NCBI GenBank assembly: GCA_030704615.1
Contig: CM060734.1
Coordinates: 40,256,042-40,316,041 of the forward strand
From: Takakia lepidozioides
Taxonomy: Eukaryota; Streptophyta; Takakiopsida; Takakiales; Takakiaceae
DNA: 60,000 nucleotides
Direction of reading: 5' to 3'
Part shown: positions 45,341 through 56,300 of the stretch, one piece after another
How positions within the stretch are numbered: position 1 is the stretch's first letter
How the letters are laid out: every line of letters begins with the position of its first letter
Made by a program: the position numbers and the translations under genes
The notes under the pieces: generated by a model
What the model was told of the DNA's origin: nothing
Databases searched by the model: none
Seen by the model: the letters and a program-made list of their open reading frames with translations, nothing else

Positions 45341-46770
45341 AGGCTACCCTAGTATTGTACAATCATCATAAACCCAATTTGTTTTTTTCCATGAATTGCA
45401 AGAGACAAAAAAATACTTGAAATTCAATATCTCCCACATTGTAAGTCCAAAACTTATGAAACCACCGCGATGCACCCCTACTCATTGAGGGCTTTTCAAT
45501 GGTATCATGATGGCAGAGGCCTTGCGATTTGGTAGATCACAATGACATTGCAAACAAAACAAAACAAACTATTTTACTTAATAGATAAATAGCACAATTA
45601 TTACTTCACATATTAATAGATATATTTTTTTAAATATTTTTTTAATAACCGTTCAGGTTGGTTGACAGATGAACTTATTTTAATCTTATATTTTTTTATG
45701 TTTTTGTTGTTTAGTGGTCTCAGTTATGTTTGCTATATGTCCAAATATTTACTTCTATTTTTATTATTTATTTGCACATGAAGTAAGAATTAATAGATGT
45801 ATGTAGGATGATTGTGGCCCAAACACTCGAGAATGTGATTATTGGAATAATTGGCCACGTGGACAAAAAAAACACTTGAAAAGTTTGTGGTGGGTGTCAG
45901 CCAGTGTTGATATCAGCCGCTTACAGATGTTTAACTTCAACTTTGTGTTCACATCCTCCGGTTCCACGGTTTTTGGAGTTTTCTTCTTTCTAATAGCATG
46001 TTGGTTGGCAGCAAATTTAAGCCTGTGCGATTATGGACAAATGGATTTTATGTGTGGATGGCCTCTGAAGTTTGAGTATTTGGCTATCAAACAAGTTTAT
46101 TGGCTCCTCTTTATTCTAAAGTGGAGACTACGTATCTGTAAAAAATTGCTAACCCCTTGTTGTGCCTTCCTCTTATTATTTCCATGATGTGCCTTCTTCA
46201 AGTAACACCTCCTTTTGGTACTATCTATGTTATTGAACAACTGATGAAAAATAAAACTTTTCAAATTTATTATAGATGAAACAGATTTCACTAGCTATTC
46301 ACAAGGAGGAGCCACTAGCCGTTTGTTGCTCCTCTCTAAAGAAGAGACCACACATCACTGACAATAAATGGTAAGTCCATGTTATAACTTCCCCGCATAA
46401 ACCCTACAATGAACATGCACCTCCTTTGGTTATAAAATCTTTATCAAATTTCCTTAATTATTTATATTATATATATTTTCATCGCAACCACAATTTTAAC
46501 CGTAAGTTCAATGGTTTATATCTTGTCTTTCTCTCTTTCAGCCAAAGATGCTAAAGGTAACGGACACAAAAGAGAAAGAAAAGATAAAATTGAACTCAAG
46601 CTTTAAAATGAATATTATTGCAATCTAAGTATATTGAAAAAATTGTATATACAGCATATTATCAAAATTAATAACTAATAATATGATATAAATAATTAAT
46701 GGAATCTGATGAAGGCTTTACCAACATTCAGTGCAGGTTTAATGTAGTTTGGGCTGGAGTTTGGACAGAA
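45341..46770. other. AT-rich stretch, no gene seen
   Basis: Contains long A/T tracts (45,600-45,640) and short open frames without recognisable domains. Confidence 0.5.
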
Positions 46771-46771
46771 A

Positions 46772-47025
46772 GGGCCACTTTACGAAGACCAAGAAATCGT
46801 GGGACCAAGAACTCCCACTCTTGGGCTCTTGGTCCGGAGGTTCATTTTCCTTGGTCTGGACCAAGAAGCTCGCGCCAAAAGTAGGTGCCATGTAAGCTGC
46901 TTTGGTATTTTGGGCTTGGTCCCTAGTGTAAAGCCCTTGGGACCAATTTTCGGCCCTCGACCAATAATGCTCCATTTCCGCTTGGTCTTGGTCTTGGTCT
47001 TGGTCCTTGGTGTAAAGTGGCACTT
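46772..47025. mobile_element. MITE-like element with GCCACTTTAC termini
   Basis: Inverted ends GGGCCACTTTACGAAGACC (left) and GTAAAGTGGCACTT (right) share a 10-bp core. Inside are several CTTGGTC/GACCAAG units in inverted arrangement, so the element could fold into a long hairpin. The target duplication is unclear. It does not encode protein. Confidence 0.5.
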
Positions 47026-47043
47026 AAGGAAGTTCTAACACTT

Positions 47044-47217
47044 GAGCAGGTAGCCCAGTGGTTGGGTATTTGTCCTTGCCTGTGCATAACCTAGGTGATC
47101 AAGGGTTCAATCCTTCAATATGTGCCTTCAGACTGTCCATTGGGCGCTCGATGGCCTGTGTGTTGAGGTAGGCTCTGTAAATTCACTGGACGTTAAAGAA
47201 TCTTTATCTTTTTTTTA
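47044..47217 (+). mobile_element. tRNA-derived SINE (family member 2)
   Basis: Starts AGCAGGTAGCCCAGTGGTTG (A-box), then GGTTCAATCCTTCAATATG (B-box), a body with CACTGGACGTTAAAGAATC, and ends TTTATCTTTTTTTTATC. It is homologous to 37,645-37,776 on the other strand. It belongs to the RNA polymerase III-transcribed class of retroposons, mobilised by other elements' enzymes. Confidence 0.78.
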
Positions 47218-47698
47218 TCTTTAACAGCGACTTACATCTGCGTAGTCTCCTCTTACGGAGAAGCTACTACCAATCATTTTCAATTTCTACTAGTATTTTA
47301 GGTACTTATTGAGGTAGCATATAATTTTGTTATGGTACTGCTCCATATTTTTGCTTTGGGAGGCCTTGGGTGTAAATTGTTAGTAAGTTGGAGCGGAGAG
47401 GGGTTAGACGGCAGACCCTCCCTTATATACCCTCTGAGGGCGGCGGGGGCAGGTGTCTCTCGGCCTTCTAGAAGGTTGATTCGTGCCAGCTGTGCACTAT
47501 GGGCGCCTGGATGTGGCTGGACACACATCTTCATCCCGTCGCCCTCCTGCTTCGCTCAACTACACCCCTTCCAACTGATGTTGGGTACTTAGGACCTTAC
47601 CACACCAGCTGCAGTGAGCTCCACTGACATGGAAGTCCGTGGCTAGGATTGTAGCATAGTGATGTTAGGGAGAGTAGGCCAATGTCAGCAAAAACAAA

Positions 47699-47984
47699 CA
47701 ACGCTACCACATGAGCGGCAGTCGGGCATAAAAACAGATAGTTGAGAAGCAAAAATGAATGACTCCGATGAGATCCACGGCGGGAAGGAGCAGATCACGA
47801 CAAAGAAGTTCCCTAACAATTCGGATTTCCAGGCAATAGTCCTTGGAAATCCTACTTCCGCGGAGAGGCTCCACATAAGCACCACATCACGTTGCCTTCT
47901 CGTTGCCTTCTCGTTATCGTTCCTCCGGTGTGGTAGGTGAGGGTGTCAGTTTACGATCCATCAACCGCTCGTGTGGTAGCGCCC
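47699..47984. mobile_element. MITE related to the 28,754 element
   Basis: The right end is GTGGTAGCGCCC followed by TTA. The left end is the degraded complement ACGCTACCAC (47,701-47,710). It shares the internal palindrome GGATTTCCA...TGGAAATCC (47,823-47,852) with the element at 28,754-29,202. It is shorter (286 bp), non-coding, and the left target site is not clear. Confidence 0.6.
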
Positions 47985-48084
47985 TTATTCTCCTCTTAGG
48001 GAGAAGCCAATAAACGACGAGACTCCAAACATAAGAGGAGCTGTAGAGAATAAAACAAGCGCCAACACCAAGCAACATGAAAAG

Positions 48085-48425
48085 AAAAAGCTAAGTCCCA
48101 AGCCCAACCACTCGTCACCAAACGGGGAGCCCCACTAAGTCACATCCCATAGATCAGCCCGCAATTTATTTTATGTTTTTCATTAACAGGGAGGGGCCCT
48201 CAAAAATTTTATTGATAAAGATGGGCAAAATGAAGCTTTTAAGGTCTTCCTCCCCTTTAAAAAAAATTAAAAAGGGGGAAAAAAAAAAACCCCCGGGGCG
48301 ATAAGGCAAGAACACACAACACACCCACAAAAAATAAAAATAAAATACACACCCACAAATGGCCGGGTGATGAACCGAGGAACACACGGAGAGAAAAACC
48401 ATCCACATGGATGCATAACCTAACT
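48085..48425. repeat. Dispersed repeat family R1, copy 2
   Basis: Aligns with 43,595-43,905, including CCACTCGTCACCAAACGGGG, TCAAAAATTTTATTGATAAAG and ACCATCCACATGGATG. It has additional A-rich expansion (48,325-48,355). Confidence 0.8.
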
Positions 48426-50389
48426 TCCACAACCCAACCAAAATACAAACAGTAAAACAAACCAAAATAGTGTTGTTCCCGCCATCTCAAATGTGAGTGG
48501 GTAATAGGCCGGTACCCCGTGCTGGGGATTTGTGAATAATAAGGGGAGCGTCACATTATGAATGCAGCTATTTCAAGTCACATGTAGAGTTGATCTTGGG
48601 ATCAAACTCTAATTAACGCGGCCAAAGTACTCATTCCCCTGAATTAATTGCGTCTAAACTGGTTTGATGCTTTTCCCATCCCTCCCACGGGAGGCAATCT
48701 CACTCTCGCCAGTATCACCATTACGTTATTCCTTCACGATCATCCGAGCCTCGCGTGTGACCGCGCATCATTGGGACGATCATTTGCCACCCAGTCTTCG
48801 AACCCTAAAAGCTTGAACTGCAGGAGAGCCATAACCCGCGCACGCTTCCCGCCATATCAGAGGGCCACCCATTTTGAAACGCTGTCAGCACCGCCGTTTT
48901 CTGACCTGCCCTAAATGGCTGCTCTAAATTTGGGCTTCTGTGTCCCACTTTACGGCTCCCCCTTAACTTAACCACCATCGGACCCTCGCGCCGCAATCGC
49001 TCAACCCACACGGATGAGCCTCTCCACTACATATTTCATCCAAGCCGTATCCCAGTCTCCAATACCCAAGTAGATGAGCACAGAAGGAGCGCGAGGCCGG
49101 ATATGGGGATTCGAACCCCAGGATGTCTGGCCACATGAGGCCGATGCTCTAACCAGGGTTAGCGTCATCTCGCCGACTACCTACATGGCGATAGCTCTCG
49201 CCAGTCCTCGAAGACAACTCTCATCCATCCCTGCAACGAGGATTGCACTGTCATACACGTCCCGAACGATGGACGACATCCCGAAATATGACCGTACGTG
49301 TTTCATCCGTGGTGGCGACAGACTCGCAATTTGGCGAGGGAAGGGCGTGCATTTGGAGGCGGGAGAGGGAGGCGGAGAGGCGAGAGGTGATAGGCCAAGA
49401 TACCTGACTCTTGGGCTGCAAATCTGGTGTGCTCGGGGAGATTGTGAAGGGAGGGAGCGGAGCAACGCCGAGCAATTCTGCGGAACATTGTAAGAGCGCA
49501 AGCTGATGAAATGTAGCTCTACTGTGTAATTTGTTTGTACTTATTGCTTCTGCTTATCTAAAACGGAAGAGAGGAAGGAATTGTGCGTTTTTCTTACATG
49601 GTAAAGTGCTTACTTCTGTGCGGGGAAGATAATCCTAGTGTGGGAGATGTTTGCGTGGTCGTGCGTATACGTGTTGTTCTGTTTAACTGTCTGCGAACTA
49701 TTGCGGTGGACTTTCGGGAAACTTCGATCCCGGGAGAGCCATGGATTTTTCGGTTAGACACCAATTATACCCGCACATGCTCCTTTTAGGTTAGGGTTCA
49801 TCACTTTTTGGGGCATTCGATAGCGCGCAATGCGCACTGTTTGTTGTCTCAAACCATCTCCCGACATCAGTCGTAGTTGCGGAAGATCGGCACATTCTCA
49901 GTGTTGGTAGATTTTTGAGCCTGCATGCATATTGTGTTTCATTTGGAGACAATTCTTCCTGCTGGAGTTTTGTCTATGCTACAGAGTGCAATTTAGCTCG
50001 GGTTTGCTCATCTGAGGGATATGACGGGGGTCTACGGGTCGTACTCAGAATGTAATGAACGCTGATAGAATTTGGCTTCGCATTCCATTCAAGAAAGCCT
50101 CGAAGCTCTGGACAGTCGATCAAGTCAGCATTTGCAGTGTAGGTCTCTCGGTTTTCTCTCTTGGTTGGGTTTACGAACATCTTTCACTCTATACTTTTCT
50201 TCTCGGAGGAGGTTAGATGCTGATTCATTTTGTGGTTATTCCCAGACTGAGTTGGCTAGTAGGTGGTAATTATGCCATGTAACAAAGTGGTTGCATGACA
50301 GTGAGGCGGAGGAGGCTGGGGAATCTGCGGCGGATACGAGATTGCGTAGAATACATCTTCGGAATGCACCAGAGCAGAAACAGGAACAA
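48426..50389. other. Intergenic stretch and JMJ 5' region
   Basis: No protein gene is recognised. A tRNA-like segment is at 49,095-49,165. The JMJ coding frame remains open upstream of its first in-frame ATG back to 50,273, which suggests an upstream 5' exon or leader. Confidence 0.5.
49095..49165 (-). pseudogene. tRNA-like segment (pseudo-tRNA or SINE head)
   Basis: The minus strand has a D-arm-like CTGGTTAGAGC, an anticodon-arm-like GGCCTCATGTGGCC containing CAT, and a good T-arm, CCTGGGGTTCGAATCCCC, followed by ATATCCGGCC. The 5' half of the acceptor stem does not pair with CCGGCC, and the anticodon loop has the wrong size. It is therefore a degraded tRNA or a SINE head, not a working tRNA gene. 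Confidence 0.45.
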
Positions 50390-53300
50390 ATGAGAGGCAG
50401 TAGAAGGGCGAATGGGTCGAGTAAGGGTCTGGCCAATAATGATGGAGTCCAGGAAAAGGCCATACAAGAAACTACCGTCCCTGATGAGCTACGGTGCAAC
50501 AGATCTGATGGAAAAGTCTGGCGGTGCAAAAAAAGTAAAGTGCCAGGTAGCAGTTTGTGTGAGCATCATAAAAATAGGGGAACAAACAAGGGTTCTAAAG
50601 CTAAGTCTGAGGAAAAACCTTTGAGAAAGAGAAAGAAAATAGAGCAGGATAACACCAGGCACAAGGAAAAGAAGGATGATACCAAGCACATGGAAAAGAA
50701 GGTAGTTGATAGGGAGGGGGGCTCCGGCAATGAAGTACTGTCTAGAAGGTCCCAAAGAGGGTCAACTGCACGGGCTGCAGAAACAGACATTGAGGAAGGC
50801 AAAAGTGTGGATGTGGAGGAGACAACACAACGCAGTGGCCGGAAAATGGTGAGTACCAAGAATCAACTGTTCTACTTAGTGAGTGAAACTCCTTACTGTA
50901 AACCCTGAATTTAATCGTGCACGTTGTATCCATTAAATGAACATGTTTGAGCCGGCTGTTTCTGTTCCTCTACTGTCTCTGTACATTTATTGGTGGAGTA
51001 TGCCAAGCCCCTTTATAGTCTTTGGACTTGAGGTAATTGAGTCCTGGATTGTTAACGCCCTTCCTCCTTAATTGTACTAGGTGCAGACTGGAGATATTGA
51101 AATTTTGATACAAAGTGGTTTTATTTTATGCAAACTGTTGTTTAACTGTTTGCTACTACCCTCTTTTTTAAATACCTACAGCTAGCAGTTTTTCTTGGTG
51201 CAAATTTAGGACAAATTGTAGATACTTTGTTCATGAAGTAGAACAAAGTATCCATCAATTTAAGATGCATGTTCAGGTCGATGTCTGATGGAGCATGTCC
51301 CTGTGTTATGTTTTTACAGTTTTTCTGCTTATAGTCATTACACAGATAATCGTCGGGGTTTTTTTTTTTTCTACTGAATTCCATGTTGTCTTTCTCAGCC
51401 CGACTTTTTTGTGGAAACCTCAAAACCTTATTCCTTACATGGTGTGTGGTATTCTGTTAGTAGGTTTGGAATAGCTAGAGGTACCTCTAGCTAGAAGCTA
51501 GAGGCACCAGCTAGAGGTATTCTTAAGAGTGCAATGAAGCTTGTACATGGCTAAATTAGGCAACTCCATGCAAGAGTTGTACAACTCCTAAACTCCAAAA
51601 GTCTTCAGAGTGCCACCAAGGAAGCAATCACCTAGTGTGCATAGATTGAGATAGTTGGAGAAGTGTCCATGGGTTTGAAACCTGCTGATATTTCTCTTGG
51701 CGGTGCTGGTATGGTGAAGATTGTCTAGATGTAGGCTGCAACACACTGTCTGGGTTTGTGTTGAATAATCTTGTATGTGTCTAAGGTGATCGTTTCCTCA
51801 GTTCTTTTGGGGTGTGGCCTTTGGTGGAGTCTTGCAGGGCTTCCATCCAGAGAGCAGGATGTGTCATCAGTGTCAAAGAAATGATAAGGGCAAAGTAGTG
51901 TTTTGCCTCAAGTGTAACCGCAAGCGCTACTGCGCACCATGCATAGCAGCCTGGTACGTAAATTAGTCTTTCCAGCTACCTTGTTGCACTCAACACATGC
52001 GTTTAGCTGTGGCAATTGATTTATTGTTGGTGAGCAAGGCTATGACCCTAATTCATGGTTGTGTAGGTACCCCCTTTTGTCAGAGGAGGAAGTTGCACGG
52101 GATTGCCCTTTCTGCCGTGGAAACTGCAACTGTAAGGCTTGCCTTCGCAGCTCTGGACCAGACAGGGTAAGTGACTTGCAACAGTGCAGAACTTTGCCAA
52201 GTAGGGCATTGTGCCCCATTACAGTTTTGTATCTTTGACATTGAAGCTATATTGAGGGAGATGTGGTGCCATTGGGTTTTGGAGCAGAAGATTGTGACAA
52301 AAAGTTGCGGGGAGAAGATCAAGCTTTTAAAATACATGCTAGTCAAGCTCCTTCCTTGCCTAAAGCAACTTAATCAGGAGCAGTGTGAGGAGCTGCAACT
52401 GGAGTCAAGATTAGAAGGTATTGTCCTGTATACACTTCATGTAGTTAATTCTTCTTTTCGCATCCCCACTCCCCCTTGTCTTGACAGGGGACCATCGTCA
52501 ATATGGACACTTCTTTTGAAAGCAGTGGTCTAATGCTTGTGTAGGAAAAGCAGTTGTGGATGTGGATCGGTCAATTGCACCTCCTGATGAGCGAGTTTAC
52601 TGGTATGTGACATCAACTTGCTACGTCCTTATAAAAGTGTGGTTCTTCCTATTGTCCAATTACAGTATCAAGTAGGTGATGCTAGTGGAGTGGATTTTCA
52701 TTGGGTATGCACCGATAAGTGGGGCTCGAGACTACCTTATGCTGCAGGAATCTCAACTGAAGTTTAGGTAAGTGGGGACAGGCAGGGAGCAAAACAAGAC
52801 ACTCAGTTGGCCTTTGTTTGGAGGTCCATTTTGGTTGTCCATGAAGTAGCTTAAGGACAATATTCGCTACGGCTAGTGAGGTTTTAATAGGTTTATGCAT
52901 TTGTCTCTCCGTCCCAACAAGTGGGACTGAAACTACCCTAGGCTGAAGATCAAACTAAGCATCTGGATAGAAGTTGATGTAGCTTAGAAAAATGCATGCA
53001 ACACAATTATAAATTTGCTTCAACAATTATATTTGTGGGCTTGTGTCCAGTGACAACTGCAGCACATCAATTGTGGACCAACATAGGAGCTGTCCAAATT
53101 GTCAGTATGATCTGTGCCTAGCTTGTTGCCGTGATCTACGCATGGGATGTCAACCAGGAGCAGACCAGGCAAAGCTACAAAATAGGGAGGTAAAAGAGCA
53201 CACAACTCTGGTAGAGGACAGTTTGGATGCAGACATGCCTATACCACCACCTGCTTGGACTGCAAATGCAGATGGTACCATTCCTTGTCGTCCAGTCTTG

Positions 53301-56300
53301 CAAGGTGGGTGTGGTCAGGCGTGCTCCCTACGTTTGAAGACATTGTTTGAGCCCAACTGGCTTGCGAAGCTGACCAAGGATTGTGAGGAGATGGTGGCCT
53401 TCTGTGACACCAAGGAGCAGCATGTTTCGATCCACTGTCCCACATGTGATGGGCTTGGAACAGATACAAGGCATTTACGCCTAGCTGCCTGCAGAGAAGA
53501 TGAAAGTGACAATTATCTGTATAGCCCAACCCTGCAGCAAGTTGAGGAAGAGGGTCTAGGTCACTTCCAGAAACATTGGATGCGAGGTGAGCCTGTGATT
53601 GTGCAAAATGTGCTAGAAGGTGCGACTGGGCTGAGCTGGGAACCTATGGTCATGTGGCGTGCTGTCCGAGAGACCACCAAATACAAATTTGAGGATGACA
53701 CAAAGACTGTCAATGCTTTGGACTGCCTAGATTGGTGTCAGGTGAATAAACTATTACTGACTAAGTGGTTGCATGTGAGATGAGTAGCTGTTTTTGGATT
53801 TTCAGCCCTCATTTTTCCCCCGTAGTTGTTGACGACAGTGCACATGCATGTTGCGATTTTAAACAAAGTACTTGGATGAGGTTTGTACGCTGAAATAAAT
53901 ATCCATCTTGGAAGGCAGGGTTTCACGCACATAGCAATTTAATTTTACTACCTGGATGAGGGGTACAGGTTGAAATAAATATCCATCAGTTTTTCACGGG
54001 ATACGAGCAGGGGCGTGTTCATCTGGATGGGTGGCCTGAAATGTTGAAGCTGAAGGATTGGCCACCATCAACAGATTTTGAATCCCGGCTTCCACGACAT
54101 GGAGCTGAGTTTCTTGCCGCTCTCCCCTTCCAGGAATACACCAATCCTAAAAGTGGCATGCTCAACCTCGCCACTAAGCTTCCAGAAGAGACGATAAAGC
54201 CTGATTTGGGCCCAAAGACTTACATTGCGTATGGTTTGAGATCGGAGCTGGGCAAGGGTGATTCAGTGACCAAGTTACATTGTGACATGTCTGATGCGGT
54301 GAGGTGGCTGTGGAATCAACCATTGCATTGCTTGTTTGAAACACATGTGTTTCTTAGCTTCCTAGGTTTGTCCTATATGTATTTCAGTAGATTATCCTCG
54401 AGCATTCAGTTTGTATTTGTGATGGGATAAACATCAAGCAAGTGGACTTGATTTTCTGGAAGGTGGCAGGTGAATGTGCTGAGACAAACCTTGAATATCA
54501 GGTTCTCGAAGGCTTGACACGCATTTGCAGATTTAGTTGCTTAGCAGCCAATCGCTATCCTCAAGCATTTCAGAGGTTGTAGTGTCTGAGGTTTATTGGC
54601 AAATAGTCAGCTTATATTTGCAATGGGAGAAAGATCAAGGAATGGGCCTGATTTTCTCATATGTGGCAGGTGAATGTGCTTACACATACCACAGAAATCA
54701 GGTTCCCTAAGGCTCGACAAAGGGCTATAGAGAAGCTTATCAACAAGTTCAAAGAAGCAGGGAAATTGTGTCAAAAATTGGGTGCAAATCAGCTCAAGGG
54801 TGACTTTCCTACTGAAGCAAGGTTAACTACAGATGATGGTGCTGGTGCAACATTGGGGGCAGAGATTTTGCCCGATGCAAATGCTGTGGTTGGAGATTCT
54901 CCCTTTGGACATGCGATAGAGCAACCCAAAGTTGAAATTGGAGGAGAGAAAGAAGAGGCATTCACAGACATCAAGTCTGACGTAAAGTTTGGCATAAAGG
55001 AAGACATTGATGAGATGCCTGTAAAGGGAGACACAGATGAGATGCCTGAGCATCGTGGAGCAATCGTAAAGGGAGACACTGATGAAACGACTGAATATGG
55101 TGGAGCCTTATGGGACATTTTCCGGAGGCAAGATGTACCCAAGCTGCAAGAGTATTTGAGAAAGCACCAGCAGGAGTTCCTACATATTGAATTGAAGCCA
55201 ATAGACATTGTAATCATATCTTACTATCTTTTGTGTGGAAGTGGTGTGTTGAGGGTTGTTTCATTTTGTATGATTGCCCTGCATGTGTGGAGGAGTGACT
55301 TGATTGGTTATTTGTCTTGCCTCCAGGTAATGCATCCGATTCATGATCAAACCTTCTTCCTTAATAAGGAGCACAAGGAGAAACTGAAGGAGGAATATGG
55401 TAGGTACTTGTTATTGCTTGTCCTTTGGTTTTTCTTGACAAAATTGTGGTAGACTCCCTAGTCACTTATCTGTCACTTATACTGGACTTTTGAGCTGATA
55501 CTTGTCCTGTGTAAACTAACCCTTAAGCATATGTCAAGAGTCCGATGCATTTATGCACCTGTGGAATGACTAATAGATAGAAAAGCAAGCTAAGTGGAAC
55601 TTCCCTTCTGCAACTGACTTCGATGCTTTTCTAGGCTATAATGTATGATAAAGGTGCTATCTTTTTGGATAGCTTGGATAACTCAAATAGGTATGCCAAA
55701 TAATAAGGAATCAAGGATATATTCTTTAATGGAGGTTCTGTTTTTTACCCAGGAGTTTGGAAATACTTAATTTACTTGAGAGTAAGTTGAATAGGTGTGT
55801 AGTGATGCATCCACAAACAGATTGGCAGAAAATAGTCAAAATAAAAGAGTCGATTGAGCTATTGAAATATTCTCTGGAGGCCATCCCAGGGTTTTTACAG
55901 TGCGCCCACCAGCTGAAAGTAATAGAATAACTGTTTTCATTTAGTCAGAACATCTTTTAGTGGTTTATGAAAGCACCTGCTTCTGCAATATTCCTTAGAA
56001 CTGATTAAGATCTGCTTCAAGCACCAAAAATTATTTAGTCTCTGTGAAGTCTTTATTCCTTCCCTTGCCATATCTCCTATGGTGATATCCATCCTTGTAT
56101 GCAGGAATTGAAGCATGGACATTTGAGCAAAATTATGGCGAAGCAGTGTTCATACCAGCTGGTTGTCCACATCAAGTGCGCAATCTGAAGGTTGGTTCTT
56201 GGTACTAGTCAAGTTCTTGGTACTAGCTTGTTCTTTTATGTAGCTTGTTATATTGTCTACACCAGTTACCGAAAGCACAACTACTGGAATCTCAATGCTG

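Noticed and set aside
49095-49165. Functional tRNA-Met(CAT)
   Set aside because: The T-arm is good, but the acceptor stem does not pair and the anticodon loop has the wrong size.
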